Notes: generated by a model from the sequence alone, not told the origin. Positions 49,851 to 57,954 are shown, counted from the stretch's first letter. The stretch: DNA of 64,000 bases from an uncultured Lachnospiraceae bacterium (GCA_944381635.1 CALWLY010000011.1:27839-91838); one strand, 5' to 3'. Numbers and translations are program-made.

Positions 49851-49875
49851 GATTGATTTCACCTCTCTTTCATCC

Positions 49876-49966
49876 ATATTAACACACAGAAATACGAATT
49901 GCAAGTGCGTATTTATAAAAATATATCTTGACATATGTATTTCTAATGCATATAATGAAATACGAA
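49876..49966. promoter_or_regulatory. Divergent promoter/operator region of the element switch
   Basis: Rightward promoter: TTGACA 49928-49933, 17 bases, TATAAT 49951-49956. Leftward promoter: TTGCAA (49904-49899), 17 bases, TAATAT (49881-49876). The 10-mer GAAATACGAA lies at 49889-49898, inside the leftward spacer, and at 49957-49966, just after the rightward -10; an inverted CGTATTT is at 49908. These are likely operators for the XRE and Cro-like proteins. Confidence 0.75.
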
Positions 49967-50003
49967 CTAATAATTCATATTTTTGAAAAATGGAGGTGAT
50001 AGT

Positions 50004-50195
50004 ATGAGGGTTAATGCATTAAAAATGCAGATTTTAATGGGAAAGAAAAACCTGACCATTAAAGAACTTGCGTATAAAAGCGCTGTGTCAAGACAGACCA
50101 TATCCTGCATCAAAGCAGGAAAAAGCTGTTCTCCACAGGTGGCGTATAAGCTGTCACAGGCGCTTGATATCGATATGCAGGAATTATTGGAGTAG
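50004..50195 (+). CDS. Small Cro-like XRE-family protein
   Basis: 63 aa, essentially one helix-turn-helix domain: NLTIKELAYKSAVSRQTISCIKAG and the family tail LSQALDIDMQELLE. ATG 50004 is preceded by TGGAGGTGATAGT; an in-frame TTG at 49983 lies without a ribosome-binding site. First gene of the rightward unit, opposite the XRE repressor, which suggests a Cro-type antirepressor role. Confidence 0.85.
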   Translation: MRVNALKMQILMGKKNLTIKELAYKSAVSRQTISCIKAGKSCSPQVAYKLSQALDIDMQELLE

Positions 50196-50236
50196 GAAAC
50201 TATGAGGAATATAGCCAAGAGAAGGAGGTGATGTGA

Positions 50237-50485
50237 ATGGAAAACAAATTGTATGTTGAACTCCCTCCCTTTACGGGAAGAAATGTTCCGATTAAGGAAA
50301 TTGCACAGGCAATCGGCAAGGATCCGCATTATATCCGGCTCGGGATCCGTCAGGGAATTTTTAAATTTGGCGTTGCAATGAAGATGGAAAACTCAAATGA
50401 GTTCAGCTATTACTGCCCGGATCGGAAAGTCTGGGAAGAAACAGGGTATTTCCGTGATGTAAGAAAAGAAAAAGCCCTTGCATAG
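50237..50485 (+). CDS. Small putative DNA-binding protein, excisionase-like position
   Basis: 82 aa. PIKEIAQAIGKDPHYIRLGIRQGIFKFGVAM (residues 19-49, split) looks like a MerR/excisionase-type winged helix, followed by SYYCPDRKVWEETG. I have seen similar small proteins only in Clostridial mobile elements. It could be the recombination directionality factor or a replication regulator. AAGGAGGTGATGTGA precedes ATG 50237. A short hairpin CCTTGC/GCAAGG (50477-50495) follows. Confidence 0.65.
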   Translation: MENKLYVELPPFTGRNVPIKEIAQAIGKDPHYIRLGIRQGIFKFGVAMKMENSNEFSYYCPDRKVWEETGYFRDVRKEKALA

Positions 50486-50500
50486 TTTGGCAAGGACTAA

Positions 50501-50564
50501 ATTCCGCAGAGTCAATGATATGCTCTGTCTCGCAAATAAAGTATAGCAAAGACTTCTGCGGAAT
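50501..50564. repeat. Inverted repeat before the primase gene
   Basis: ATTCCGCAGA at 50501-50510 and TCTGCGGAAT at 50555-50564, perfect 10-base arms 44 bases apart. Possible protein-binding or replication site; no T-run. Confidence 0.45.
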
Positions 50565-50596
50565 ACAATCGAAAATTTCAAAGAAGGAGGCTATAC

Positions 50597-51343
50597 GTGA
50601 ACATATTTCAGGAAATTAAGACATTTGTTTCGGCTGGTAAAGCGGCAGAACAGTATGGAATCAAGATTAACAGGAACAAAATGGCATGTTGTCCGTTTCA
50701 TGATGATCGGCATCCAAGTATGAAGATCAATCAGAACTATTTCTGTTTTGCCTGTGGAGCCAAAGGAGATGTGATAGATTTTACTGCCAGACTCTTTGGA
50801 ATCTCTCAGTTTGATGCAGCCAGAAAACTGATTGAAGACTTCGGACTTCCAATTAAATTGGAAAAGCACAAGAGCACTCAAAAGAAGTTCGGAAACAGGA
50901 AGCCTTCAATGGTACAAAGTCGGTATCATTTTTCGGTAAAAAGCAAGGTTACAACCTGGAAAAATCATGCCGTAAAGGTTTTGACTGACTATCTGTCATG
51001 GATCCGGTTCTGGAAACAGTTTTACGGGTCTGAGCCAGATCCTTTTGAGCAGGAACGCTTTCGGGAAGCACTGGATAATGAGAGGAAGATCAATGATTAT
51101 CTGGATATTCTTTTGACTGGCGATGGAGAGGAACTGGCAGAATTTTTCATTTACAAACGGAAGGAGGTGGAGAAGATTGAGCAGCGAATGGAAGAATATC
51201 AGCGAGGAGTCGTTGAAGAAATTAGAGCATATTGTAGAGCGGGAAATGCTGACGCCGGAAGAGATCCGGGACAATCTGGAAGTGACGGAGAAAGGCAGGA
51301 TTCGCCAGTCTATCCAGAACTGCAAGTACGTTCTGGAACATGA
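50597..51343 (+). CDS. CHC2 zinc-finger primase
   Basis: 248 aa. The DnaG-type zinc finger is C32-x2-H35 ... C50-x2-C53 (ACCPFHDDRHPS, YFCFACGAKGDVIDF). No TOPRIM catalytic core follows, so this may only be the template-recognition part of a replication protein, with polymerase activity supplied elsewhere. GTG 50597 follows GAAGGAGGCTATAC. The last 167 bases overlap the VapE-type gene in another frame; the tail there (Arg/Gly/Ser-rich) looks unlike a folded domain. Confidence 0.85.
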   Translation: MNIFQEIKTFVSAGKAAEQYGIKINRNKMACCPFHDDRHPSMKINQNYFCFACGAKGDVIDFTARLFGISQFDAARKLIEDFGLPIKLEKHKSTQKKFGNRKPSMVQSRYHFSVKSKVTTWKNHAVKVLTDYLSWIRFWKQFYGSEPDPFEQERFREALDNERKINDYLDILLTGDGEELAEFFIYKRKEVEKIEQRMEEYQRGVVEEIRAYCRAGNADAGRDPGQSGSDGERQDSPVYPELQVRSGT

Positions 51344-52541
51344 TCCCTGCCTGAGGGGAGCTATATGCAGGAATGAGATGACCTGCCAGATCGACATTAA
51401 GAAAAAGGTGCCATGGAAGCGAAGGGGTGTCCAGATGACGGATACGGATATGAACAACCTGTCCTTGTATCTGGAAAAGAATTACGGGCTGACAAGCGAT
51501 CGGGTGATCGTTAAGGCGATAGATATTGTAGCGAACGATAACAGTTTCCATCCGATCATTGACCTGCTGGAAAGCCTGAAGTGGGACGGCAGGCCGAGGA
51601 TTGCCGGGATGCTGACACATTTCTTCGGGGCGGAAGATCCGGAATATTCCGGGGAGGTTATGAAGATGCATATGCTGGCGGCCATTAGCCGCCTGTATGA
51701 ACCCGGGAAGAAATACGATATCATGCTCTGCCTTGTAGGAGGTCAGGGAACCGGGAAATCGACTTTCTTCAAATATCTGGCAATAAAAGATGAATGGTTC
51801 ACTGATGATGTGAAGCGGCTGGATGATAAGAAAGTTTATGAATATCTTCAGGGGCACTGGATCGTGGAAATGTCGGAAATGAATGCGGTGGCGAATGCCA
51901 AAAGCATTGAGGAGACCAAATCTTTCCTGAGCAGACAGAAGGACACTTACCGGATCCCCTATGAAAGAAGGGCGGAAGACCGTTACCGCCAGTGTGTGTT
52001 CTGCGGAACCTCCAATGACCTTGCCTTCCTGCCCTTCGACCGGACGGGAAACCGGCGGTTCGGGCCGGTAAAGGTCTGTCCGGAGAAAGCGGAGACTGCC
52101 ATATACCGGGATGAAAAAGAATCCAGAGAATATATCATTCAGGCGTGGGCGGAGGCCATGGAGATCTACCGCAGCGGCGGATTCCTCCTGACATTTTCTC
52201 CGGATATGGAAGAATATGTGAAATCTCTGCAGAAGGACTTCATGCCGGAGGACACCCAGACCGGGATGATCCAGGCATTTCTGGATCGTTACGAAGAAGA
52301 TTATGTATGTTCAACCATCATTTATCAGGAAGTTTTTCATCAGGAGGGAATGGTACCAAAATGGCAGTCAAAGGAGATCGGGAATCTGATGGACAATGAG
52401 ATCTCTGGCTGGGAGAAACACGGAACTCACCGGTTCCCCGGTGGGCTGGGAATTCAGCGCTCATGGAAACGGATCCATCCGAAAAAAGACAGGGACGGTT
52501 TTGTAAAAGTAGATAAAGATGCAAAGCTGCCCTTTGAATAA
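51177..52541 (+). CDS. VapE-type P-loop helicase/replication protein
   Basis: 454 aa from TTG 51177, which has an ideal GGAAGGAGGTGGAGAAGA; ATG 51123 upstream has none. Walker A is VGGQGTGKSTFFKYL, Walker B-like HWIVEMSEMNA follows, and the C-terminal SRQKDTYRIPYERR with GTSNDLAFLPFDRTGNRRF is the hallmark of virulence-associated E (VapE) proteins. These are superfamily-3-like ATPases used for replication by phages and satellites. It overlaps the primase gene by 167 bases. Together they should form the element's replication module. Confidence 0.88.
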   Translation: MSSEWKNISEESLKKLEHIVEREMLTPEEIRDNLEVTEKGRIRQSIQNCKYVLEHDPCLRGAICRNEMTCQIDIKKKVPWKRRGVQMTDTDMNNLSLYLEKNYGLTSDRVIVKAIDIVANDNSFHPIIDLLESLKWDGRPRIAGMLTHFFGAEDPEYSGEVMKMHMLAAISRLYEPGKKYDIMLCLVGGQGTGKSTFFKYLAIKDEWFTDDVKRLDDKKVYEYLQGHWIVEMSEMNAVANAKSIEETKSFLSRQKDTYRIPYERRAEDRYRQCVFCGTSNDLAFLPFDRTGNRRFGPVKVCPEKAETAIYRDEKESREYIIQAWAEAMEIYRSGGFLLTFSPDMEEYVKSLQKDFMPEDTQTGMIQAFLDRYEEDYVCSTIIYQEVFHQEGMVPKWQSKEIGNLMDNEISGWEKHGTHRFPGGLGIQRSWKRIHPKKDRDGFVKVDKDAKLPFE

Positions 52542-52737
52542 AAGATAACTTTTCAAATGTTTTGCGCCTTGTTTACAAAGGTTCGTTTACAGAAGCAAGA
52601 GGAATTTGTAAACAGGAAGGCGTAAACAGGAGAGAAAAAACTTTGAAAGTTAAAAATATTCAGAAGAAGAAAAAGCCCGGATACGGGCACAAAATATCAG
52701 GCGGATACGCCGGAAACTCAGCCCTCGGCGACTGAGA

Positions 52738-52789
52738 GCGAAATACACCCATCGCACAAACCTGAAGGTCTATGCTCTGTGTATTTCGC
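52738..52789. repeat. Inverted repeat 1 of the oriT-like region
   Basis: GCGAAATACAC (52738-52748) and GTGTATTTCGC (52779-52789), perfect 11-base arms with a 30-base spacer, upstream of the relaxase gene. Confidence 0.55.
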
Positions 52790-52806
52790 GACTGCATCGA
52801 GCTCCT

Positions 52807-52843
52807 TCTCTTATGAAACTGCTCCTGGCAGTTTCATAAGAGA
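52807..52843. repeat. Inverted repeat 2 of the oriT-like region
   Basis: TCTCTTATGAAACTG (52807-52821) and CAGTTTCATAAGAGA (52829-52843), perfect 15-base arms with loop CTCCTGG. CCTTC-GGAAGG follows at 52845-52855. The pair of inverted repeats 80-180 bases before a relaxase gene suggests the transfer origin. No T-run follows. The rest of 52542-52923 holds GTAAACAGG direct repeats (about 52609-52632). Confidence 0.6.
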
Positions 52844-52923
52844 TCCTTCGGAAGGCCCTGCGGGGCTGATCAGCGCTGCAACCAGCGGGCTGATCTGACG
52901 TACTACCGCCGGAAAGGAGATCT

Positions 52924-54468
52924 ATGGCAAATGGAAAGAATTGTTTTATCCAGACGGTCAAATTGCCACACGTCAGGGGCAGGGTACGTTATATCTCGGA
53001 TCCGAAGAGACAGGAAAACCTATATGCCACCTACAGCAATATGGATCCGAAGTTCTGGCGATACCTGTCGAAAGAAAATCAGGCAGACTTTATCAGGAGC
53101 GGGACAAAAGGAAAATGTATTGAAGCCAGAGAGCTGATCATCATGCTGCCGCCCAGCCTGATCGGATATGATCATGATATATTGCTGAAATATTTCACGG
53201 CGAAATTTGTGGAAAAATATGATGTGGCAGTGGCAAGTGCTCTTCATCACAATAAGAGGAAAACGAACCTCCATATCCATCTGATCTTTTCGGAAAGGCA
53301 GGCATTCGAAATTCCGGAAGAGAAGATTGCTTCGAGAAATATGTTTTACGATGAAAACGGGAAACATGTCCGGACGAAGAAAGAAATCTTGGATGAGAGT
53401 GGAGAACTCCGCCCCGGATGTAAGATCATCAGAAAAGGGGAAGTCTATGAAAAACATTATTTCAAGCCGAAAAATCCAGAATTCAAGTCGAAGAAATTCA
53501 CAGAGGATATGAAATATTTTTATACGGAGATCATCAATGATCTGGTAAAGGATCCGGCAGAAAAACTGAAAGTATTTGATAAGAACAGCCCGTATCTTCC
53601 GACCAGAAAGATCGGGAAGAATAATCCGAAAGAAAAGGAAATCCGGATCGACAATTATCTCCGGCAGGAATGGAACAATATGGTGGACAGAGCTGTGGTA
53701 GAAGGCGTTACGGAAGAAGAACTTTGTATCACGAAGAAAACAGATATAGCCGAGCCTGTTGCCGAATCTATCCGCAGCGAGGGCTGGAAACCGGATCTGT
53801 TCAGGAAGATCCTGCAGAAGGCGATCGGGAAGCTGAGAGGTTTTATCCAGTATATCAAAGAAACCAGAAATGCGGAATTTGACGAAAATGGGAATCCGCT
53901 GCTCAGTCATGATCTGAGGATTGATGTGACGCCGGAACCTCTTCCGCCTATAGCCAGAGGCGAAAGACCAGGTTCAGAAATACAGGAAGCAGAGGTCATG
54001 AAGCTTGATAATATCCTGCATAAGATGAAAAAAACGGAGCAGAGGATCTATGCTATTGAACAGGCAAAGATCAAACTGGAGAAGGAACTGAAGGAAGTGC
54101 AGAAGAAGTGGTTTCATGGAAAGGAAAAGAAGAAGTTGGAACAGAAAATTGCCGGGAAGCAGCGAGAGCTGAGTAAGTCAAAGGATACCTTAAGTCAGAT
54201 ACCACGGATGAATGGATATGAAAATGCACTGGAAGTGAAGAAAGCTTACAAGTCTGCAAAAAGAGAACTGGACAAGGTACGGAAACAGCAGAATGCATGG
54301 GATCAGGCAATGAAGCCGTCGGAGAAAATGTATCTGGTAATCCGGGCAAACAGACCGGAGCAGACAAAATCGAGAAGTGTTCATGAGCGCTTAGAAGAAA
54401 AGAAACGAGAAGCAGCACAACAACAGAGGGAAGAGCGAAAACGAAGTTATAATAGAGATTGCCTTTAA
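52924..54468 (+). CDS. MobA/MobL-type relaxase
   Basis: 514 aa. The N-terminal relaxase domain (about 1-200) has Tyr23 in VRYISDP as a candidate nucleophile, an ARELIIMLPPSL segment, and the metal-binding motif NLHIHLIFSER with H117 and H119, as in the MOBQ-type NPHAHIM motif. The C-terminal third (about 350-510) is Lys/Glu-rich coiled coil. It should nick oriT and pilot the strand to a recipient using another element's conjugation apparatus. GGAAAGGAGATCT precedes ATG 52924. The coding start lies 80 bases after a 15-base perfect inverted repeat. Confidence 0.88.
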   Translation: MANGKNCFIQTVKLPHVRGRVRYISDPKRQENLYATYSNMDPKFWRYLSKENQADFIRSGTKGKCIEARELIIMLPPSLIGYDHDILLKYFTAKFVEKYDVAVASALHHNKRKTNLHIHLIFSERQAFEIPEEKIASRNMFYDENGKHVRTKKEILDESGELRPGCKIIRKGEVYEKHYFKPKNPEFKSKKFTEDMKYFYTEIINDLVKDPAEKLKVFDKNSPYLPTRKIGKNNPKEKEIRIDNYLRQEWNNMVDRAVVEGVTEEELCITKKTDIAEPVAESIRSEGWKPDLFRKILQKAIGKLRGFIQYIKETRNAEFDENGNPLLSHDLRIDVTPEPLPPIARGERPGSEIQEAEVMKLDNILHKMKKTEQRIYAIEQAKIKLEKELKEVQKKWFHGKEKKKLEQKIAGKQRELSKSKDTLSQIPRMNGYENALEVKKAYKSAKRELDKVRKQQNAWDQAMKPSEKMYLVIRANRPEQTKSRSVHERLEEKKREAAQQQREERKRSYNRDCL

Positions 54469-54554
54469 AAAAACAGCCGGAACAGTCAATGATCAGAAGC
54501 TTGAAAAGGACATTGGCGGTTCCGGCTGTAATTGCGTGATCTGGCGTAAATAAT

Positions 54555-54791
54555 TTAAAGCAATCCGGAAAAGAATTCAGCGATATCAGCATCAAAGATC
54601 TTGCTGAGTGCTACGAGTTCGCTGACCTTGATATTCATCCGGTTGGTCTCCAGTTTGGCGTAAGTGCTTTTTGAGATTTCAATTCCCATAAGCTGTAAGT
54701 GAGCAACAACCTGCTCCTGTGTCATATTTGCATTTCGTCTTAGGTGTTGGATATTATGGCCGATATCCATGTCAGGTCTGATCTTCTGCAT
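54555..54791 (-). CDS. Small XRE-family regulator
   Basis: 78 aa helix-turn-helix protein: IGHNIQHLRRNANMTQEQVVAHLQ and ISKSTYAKLETNRMNIKVSELVALSKIF. It is divergent from the next gene, with TTCGTAATAA repeats between them (54813 and 54864), which may be its operators. AGGAGTAGTTCAGATATGCAG lies around the start. It converges on the relaxase gene. Confidence 0.85.
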   Translation of the reverse strand: MQKIRPDMDIGHNIQHLRRNANMTQEQVVAHLQLMGIEISKSTYAKLETNRMNIKVSELVALSKIFDADIAEFFSGLL

Positions 54792-54832
54792 ATCTGAACT
54801 ACTCCTGAAAATTCGTAATAAAGAAATATATC

Positions 54833-54861
54833 TTGATTGTATGTAGTATTCAGATTATAAT
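54833..54861 (+). promoter_or_regulatory. Promoter and operator repeats of the small gene at 54911
   Basis: TTGATT at 54833-54838, 17-base spacer, perfect TATAAT at 54856-54861. TTCGTAATAA lies on each side (54813-54822 and 54864-54873), the second continuing as an inverted TTCGTAATAACGAA. Confidence 0.7.
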
Positions 54862-54910
54862 GTTTCGTAATAACGAAAAGTTTCGCTATGAAGAAAGGAT
54901 GGGTCACAGA

Positions 54911-55219
54911 ATGTACGTTGATAAGATATTTGAAAGGGCTACGATACGGGGAATAGCAGATTATATTTTGTTTGGGCTGGGGCCGGATGAGGATGATCGG
55001 AGTTATGAGGAACGGTTGGATGAGGCTTGTTTGAGGTTTGAAAAGGCTGTAGAGAAATATGATAAGAGCAAGACATCAGAGTTGCTGGATCTGTGCAATG
55101 AAGTAAGCAGTGAGACAGCCAGTGTGTATATGGAGATTGGATTGCAGGCGGGGATATTGCTGATGGTGGATGTGGTGAAAAACTTCAGTAGAGAGAAGAG
55201 TAAGGGTACAGTTGACTGA
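54911..55219 (+). CDS. Small protein of unknown function (possibly DUF6809)
   Basis: 102 aa, acidic, mostly helical by appearance; the stretch ERLDEACLRFEKAVEKYD and the tail EIGLQAGILLMVDVVKN stand out. It resembles small proteins of Firmicute mobile elements that I recall as DUF6809, with no known function. The promoter at 54833-54861 places the transcript start near 54868, so earlier start codons are excluded. ATG 54911 or 54899 is used; neither has ideal spacing from GAAAGGATGG. Confidence 0.6.
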   Translation: MYVDKIFERATIRGIADYILFGLGPDEDDRSYEERLDEACLRFEKAVEKYDKSKTSELLDLCNEVSSETASVYMEIGLQAGILLMVDVVKNFSREKSKGTVD

Positions 55220-55266
55220 CCTTGGGATGCTTCATTATGGTTATCATGGAATATCAGATATTTTTC

Positions 55267-55295
55267 TTGATATCGAATGTTTGTTCTGGTAAAAT
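55267..55295 (+). promoter_or_regulatory. Promoter of the small toxin mRNA
   Basis: TTGATA at 55267-55272, 17-base spacer, extended -10 TGGTAAAAT ending at 55295. It gives a 5' leader of about 108 bases. Confidence 0.7.
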
Positions 55296-55409
55296 ACAAT
55301 CAGGCACTGCCAGAGAACGGTAGGCGGTTAGTCCTTCGACAGAGGGACTGAACCCTCTGATTACATAGAAATCTCTGTAAAGGGAAATCTGGGAAAGGAG
55401 GGCGAACTT

Positions 55410-55502
55410 ATGAGTGATTATGAAATGCTCTCCATCGTTTTGATGATACTTGGTATTGTCGTTACGATCTTAATAGCATATATCAATCATACGAAAAAGT
55501 AA
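55410..55502 (+). CDS. Holin-like small membrane toxin (type I toxin-antitoxin)
   Basis: 30 aa: MSDYEMLSIVLMILGIV then VTILIAYINHTKK, one membrane helix and a basic tail. This fits the small holin-like toxins of Firmicutes, which depolarize the membrane when expressed. GGAAAGGAGGGCGAACTT gives a very strong ribosome-binding site. A 5' leader with complementarity to the 3' region and a convergent antisense promoter (55592-55620) complete the picture. It would stabilize the element. Confidence 0.8.
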   Translation: MSDYEMLSIVLMILGIVVTILIAYINHTKK

Positions 55503-55585
55503 CCGCCCCTCAGCCAAAGGATTGCGGTTACTTTTCGTAACTAATATGAATTTGGACTAACCGCTTATCGGTAGTGCCTATTTCT
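55495..55585 (-). ncRNA. Predicted antisense antitoxin RNA
   Basis: Minus-strand promoter TTGACA (55620-55615), 17 bases, TAGAAT (55597-55592), placing the start near 55585. The RNA runs toward the toxin gene and ends at hairpin GTAACCGC/GCGGTTAC (55531-55499) followed by T5 on this strand. It overlaps the toxin's 3' end. Its 5' part GGCACTACCG..GCGGTTAGTCC resembles the toxin mRNA's own 5' part. Confidence 0.7.
55499..55535. terminator. Bidirectional terminator of toxin mRNA and antisense RNA
   Basis: GTAACCGC (55499-55506) and GCGGTTAC (55524-55531), with T-runs on both strands. It includes the toxin stop codon. Confidence 0.75.
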
Positions 55586-55661
55586 ATATTTATTCTAGCA
55601 AAGTCCGGGGAAGATGTCAAATACGGCTTTTTGTTGTATAAAATCTGGAACGGGTTAGGAA

Positions 55662-55690
55662 TTGATTGGGCCTTAAAGATTTGGTAATAT
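55662..55690 (+). promoter_or_regulatory. Promoter of vsr and the nuclease gene
   Basis: TTGATT at 55662-55667, 17-base spacer, TGGTAATAT (-10 at 55685-55690, extended). Confidence 0.65.
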
Positions 55691-55737
55691 ATACATGATA
55701 GTTTCTAGAATTTTGATGTAGAAAAGATGGTTGATAA

Positions 55738-56211
55738 ATGCAAGAAAAGGAACCACGCTTTCATGGCGAAGTAACCGCTAAAAGTCACAAAAATATGAGT
55801 AAGATCAAGGGGAGCAATACCAAAATCGAAATTGCTCTTCGAAAAGCTTTATGGAATAAAGGGTATCGTTATAGAAAAAATTATAAAGCATTGCCCGGCA
55901 GACCAGATATTGCATTGACAAAATATAAGATAGCTATATTTTGTGATAGTGAATTCTTTCATGGAAAGGATTGGGACATCTTGAAACCGCGACTTGAAAA
56001 AGGAAAAAATCCAGATTATTGGGTTAAAAAAATTGAGCGGAACAAGAAGCGGGATATTGAGAAAGATCAAGCTTTACAGTATTTGGGATGGACAGTCATA
56101 CATTTCTGGGGTAAAGATATTTTAAAAAATCCAGAAGAATGCGTGCGAGTGATAGAAGAGGTTATTTTTGAACAAAAGATAGAAACAATAGAATTTGATG
56201 GAGAGATATAA
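55738..56211 (+). CDS. vsr: Very short patch repair endonuclease Vsr
   Basis: 157 aa. Vsr nicks at T:G mismatches made by deamination of 5-methylcytosine. NMSKIKGSNTKIEIALRKALW, LPGRPDIALTKYKIAIFCDSEFFHG (catalytic Asp in PDIAL) and RDIEKDQALQYLGWTVIHFW are family blocks. It accompanies a C5-methyltransferase, which explains its need. The ribosome-binding site before ATG 55738 is weak (AGATGGTTGATAA). First gene of the AT-rich defence module. Confidence 0.93.
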   Translation: MQEKEPRFHGEVTAKSHKNMSKIKGSNTKIEIALRKALWNKGYRYRKNYKALPGRPDIALTKYKIAIFCDSEFFHGKDWDILKPRLEKGKNPDYWVKKIERNKKRDIEKDQALQYLGWTVIHFWGKDILKNPEECVRVIEEVIFEQKIETIEFDGEI

Positions 56212-56235
56212 TTTATAAATCCAGGAGGTATTTGT

Positions 56236-57789
56236 ATGCCAGACCATATTTATGATAAAAAGGCTCTGATTGCTCGATTAGAAGCCTACGTAGGAAAAAC
56301 ATTTGAAATGATAGATAATAAGGGCATGTTTGATAATGTACAAAAATATAATCTTCAAAAAGGAATTGCGGGATCTGTTGTAGAACAATGTATTTTTGAC
56401 TATCCTCCAGATACTAAGCAAGAAGCAGATCTGATAATTCTAGATGGAGAAAAATCTGTAAAAACTGAACTTAAAACAACGGGAATGTTAATTCAAGAAA
56501 AGCCTAAAAGACACTATGTTGCTAAAGAACCGATGTCTATTACTGCAGTTGGAGTATATGATATCGCGGAACAAAAATTTGAAACGTCACATTTTTGGGA
56601 AAAACTGCAACATATGCTGATTATATATTACTATTATTCGGCGTCTCATGCTGTATCCGCATATGAATATAAAGATTTTTCTATGGTTGGTTATGAATTT
56701 CATGAGTTTTCGAAAGAGGATAAAGAAGTATTAAAAAAAGATTGGGAATATGTTCGGTCTTTATGTGCAGAGGTGGTTTCACATCATACAGGTCCAAAAG
56801 ATAAAGCGTGGAAGGATGCTGTTAAACAAGAATATATAGATGTTCATGGACGCCTTAGAAGATTGCTCAGTTATGTTGACTTAGCGCCTAAATTTCCTCC
56901 AAGGTTCAGACTGAAAAAAACAACGGTATCTTCCATGATCGCGAAACATTTTGGATACGAGTTGGAACAATTGCCAGGAAAATACTCGTCTATTTCTGAT
57001 ATAGATTTTAAATGTCGAGAGCTAACCAGACTTTATGCAGGACAGACTATCGGACAACTTATAAAAAAATTCAATTTAGAACTTCTTACAGATGGAAAGC
57101 TAAGTATGAAGGGAGTTGCTGAGAGGATTGTAATAGCTATGTTTGGCGGAAAGGCACACAAGTTAAATCAGATAGAATTGTTTGAACGATTTGGTCTGAT
57201 TGGGAAAACTATTGCTTTTACTTCGACGGGTGGTCGTACTGAGGATATGAAGTTATACCACATGGATTTTGATGAGTTGACAAGACAAACGATTATAGAA
57301 GATGATGGTACAGAACGCCCAATTACATTTGAAGACTCAGAAATGTATGCATATTTTGCAGACCATGAATTATTGTGTATTATGTTTAAGGAAAGTCCTC
57401 AAAATTTAATACAAAAGTATAAAACAAATTCATTGTCCTCCAACGTTTTTGTCGGATTTAAAAGACTTGTGTTCAGTGATGAATTTATTGATACAAAAGT
57501 TCGCAAATTGTGGGAAGATACAAGAAATAAAGTTTTAAAACATACGCTTGTTGACGTTGTTCAAAAACGTAAAGATGGCTCGATTATTGTTCTGAAAAAT
57601 GGAGAAGTTAGTTCGGCTCCTAATTTTATGAAATCTAGTGAAAATGTTGTTTTTATGCGTGGGTCGGGAATAGATTCATCCAGGAAAAATAAGACAGAAT
57701 CAGTAAATGGTATTTGTATGTTGCCCCAGTATGTATGGATTAAAGGAACATCTGTTGTAGATGAATTAAAACGAACTCCGGAAATATAG
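56236..57789 (+). CDS. Sau3AI/MutH-family type II restriction endonuclease
   Basis: 517 aa, close to Sau3AI in length. The N-terminal MutH-like nuclease has E50, D65 in QEADLIILDG and E78-x-K80 in KTELKTTGM, matching the MutH D...ExK site and its ELKT sequence. The C-terminal half (from about 270) looks like a second MutH-like regulatory domain, as in Sau3AI. It should cut unmethylated DNA, probably GATC, guarded by the methyltransferase downstream. CCAGGAGGTATTTGT precedes ATG 56236. It lies 24 bases after vsr. Confidence 0.88.
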   Translation: MPDHIYDKKALIARLEAYVGKTFEMIDNKGMFDNVQKYNLQKGIAGSVVEQCIFDYPPDTKQEADLIILDGEKSVKTELKTTGMLIQEKPKRHYVAKEPMSITAVGVYDIAEQKFETSHFWEKLQHMLIIYYYYSASHAVSAYEYKDFSMVGYEFHEFSKEDKEVLKKDWEYVRSLCAEVVSHHTGPKDKAWKDAVKQEYIDVHGRLRRLLSYVDLAPKFPPRFRLKKTTVSSMIAKHFGYELEQLPGKYSSISDIDFKCRELTRLYAGQTIGQLIKKFNLELLTDGKLSMKGVAERIVIAMFGGKAHKLNQIELFERFGLIGKTIAFTSTGGRTEDMKLYHMDFDELTRQTIIEDDGTERPITFEDSEMYAYFADHELLCIMFKESPQNLIQKYKTNSLSSNVFVGFKRLVFSDEFIDTKVRKLWEDTRNKVLKHTLVDVVQKRKDGSIIVLKNGEVSSAPNFMKSSENVVFMRGSGIDSSRKNKTESVNGICMLPQYVWIKGTSVVDELKRTPEI

Positions 57790-57910
57790 ATTTATGGTAC
57801 AATCCGATAAAGTAAAATGTCAGAGAGGCTATTTGAGCAATATCGTTTGTAGGTAAAATTAAGAATTTCAGAATAACCTTAAGGTATTTTAAATAAAAAC
57901 CAAAAGGATC

Positions 57911-57939
57911 TTTACAAAATAAATGAAATAAGGTATGAT
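57911..57939 (+). promoter_or_regulatory. Methyltransferase promoter
   Basis: TTTACA at 57911-57916, 17-base spacer, TATGAT at 57934-57939. The methyltransferase thus has a start independent of the nuclease gene. Confidence 0.7.
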
Positions 57940-57954
57940 ATATTTCATAATAAA

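Noticed and set aside
55738..56211. Vsr as a general restriction nuclease or transposase fragment.
   Set aside because: The full set of Vsr sequence blocks is present at normal length, and a C5-methyltransferase lies close by.
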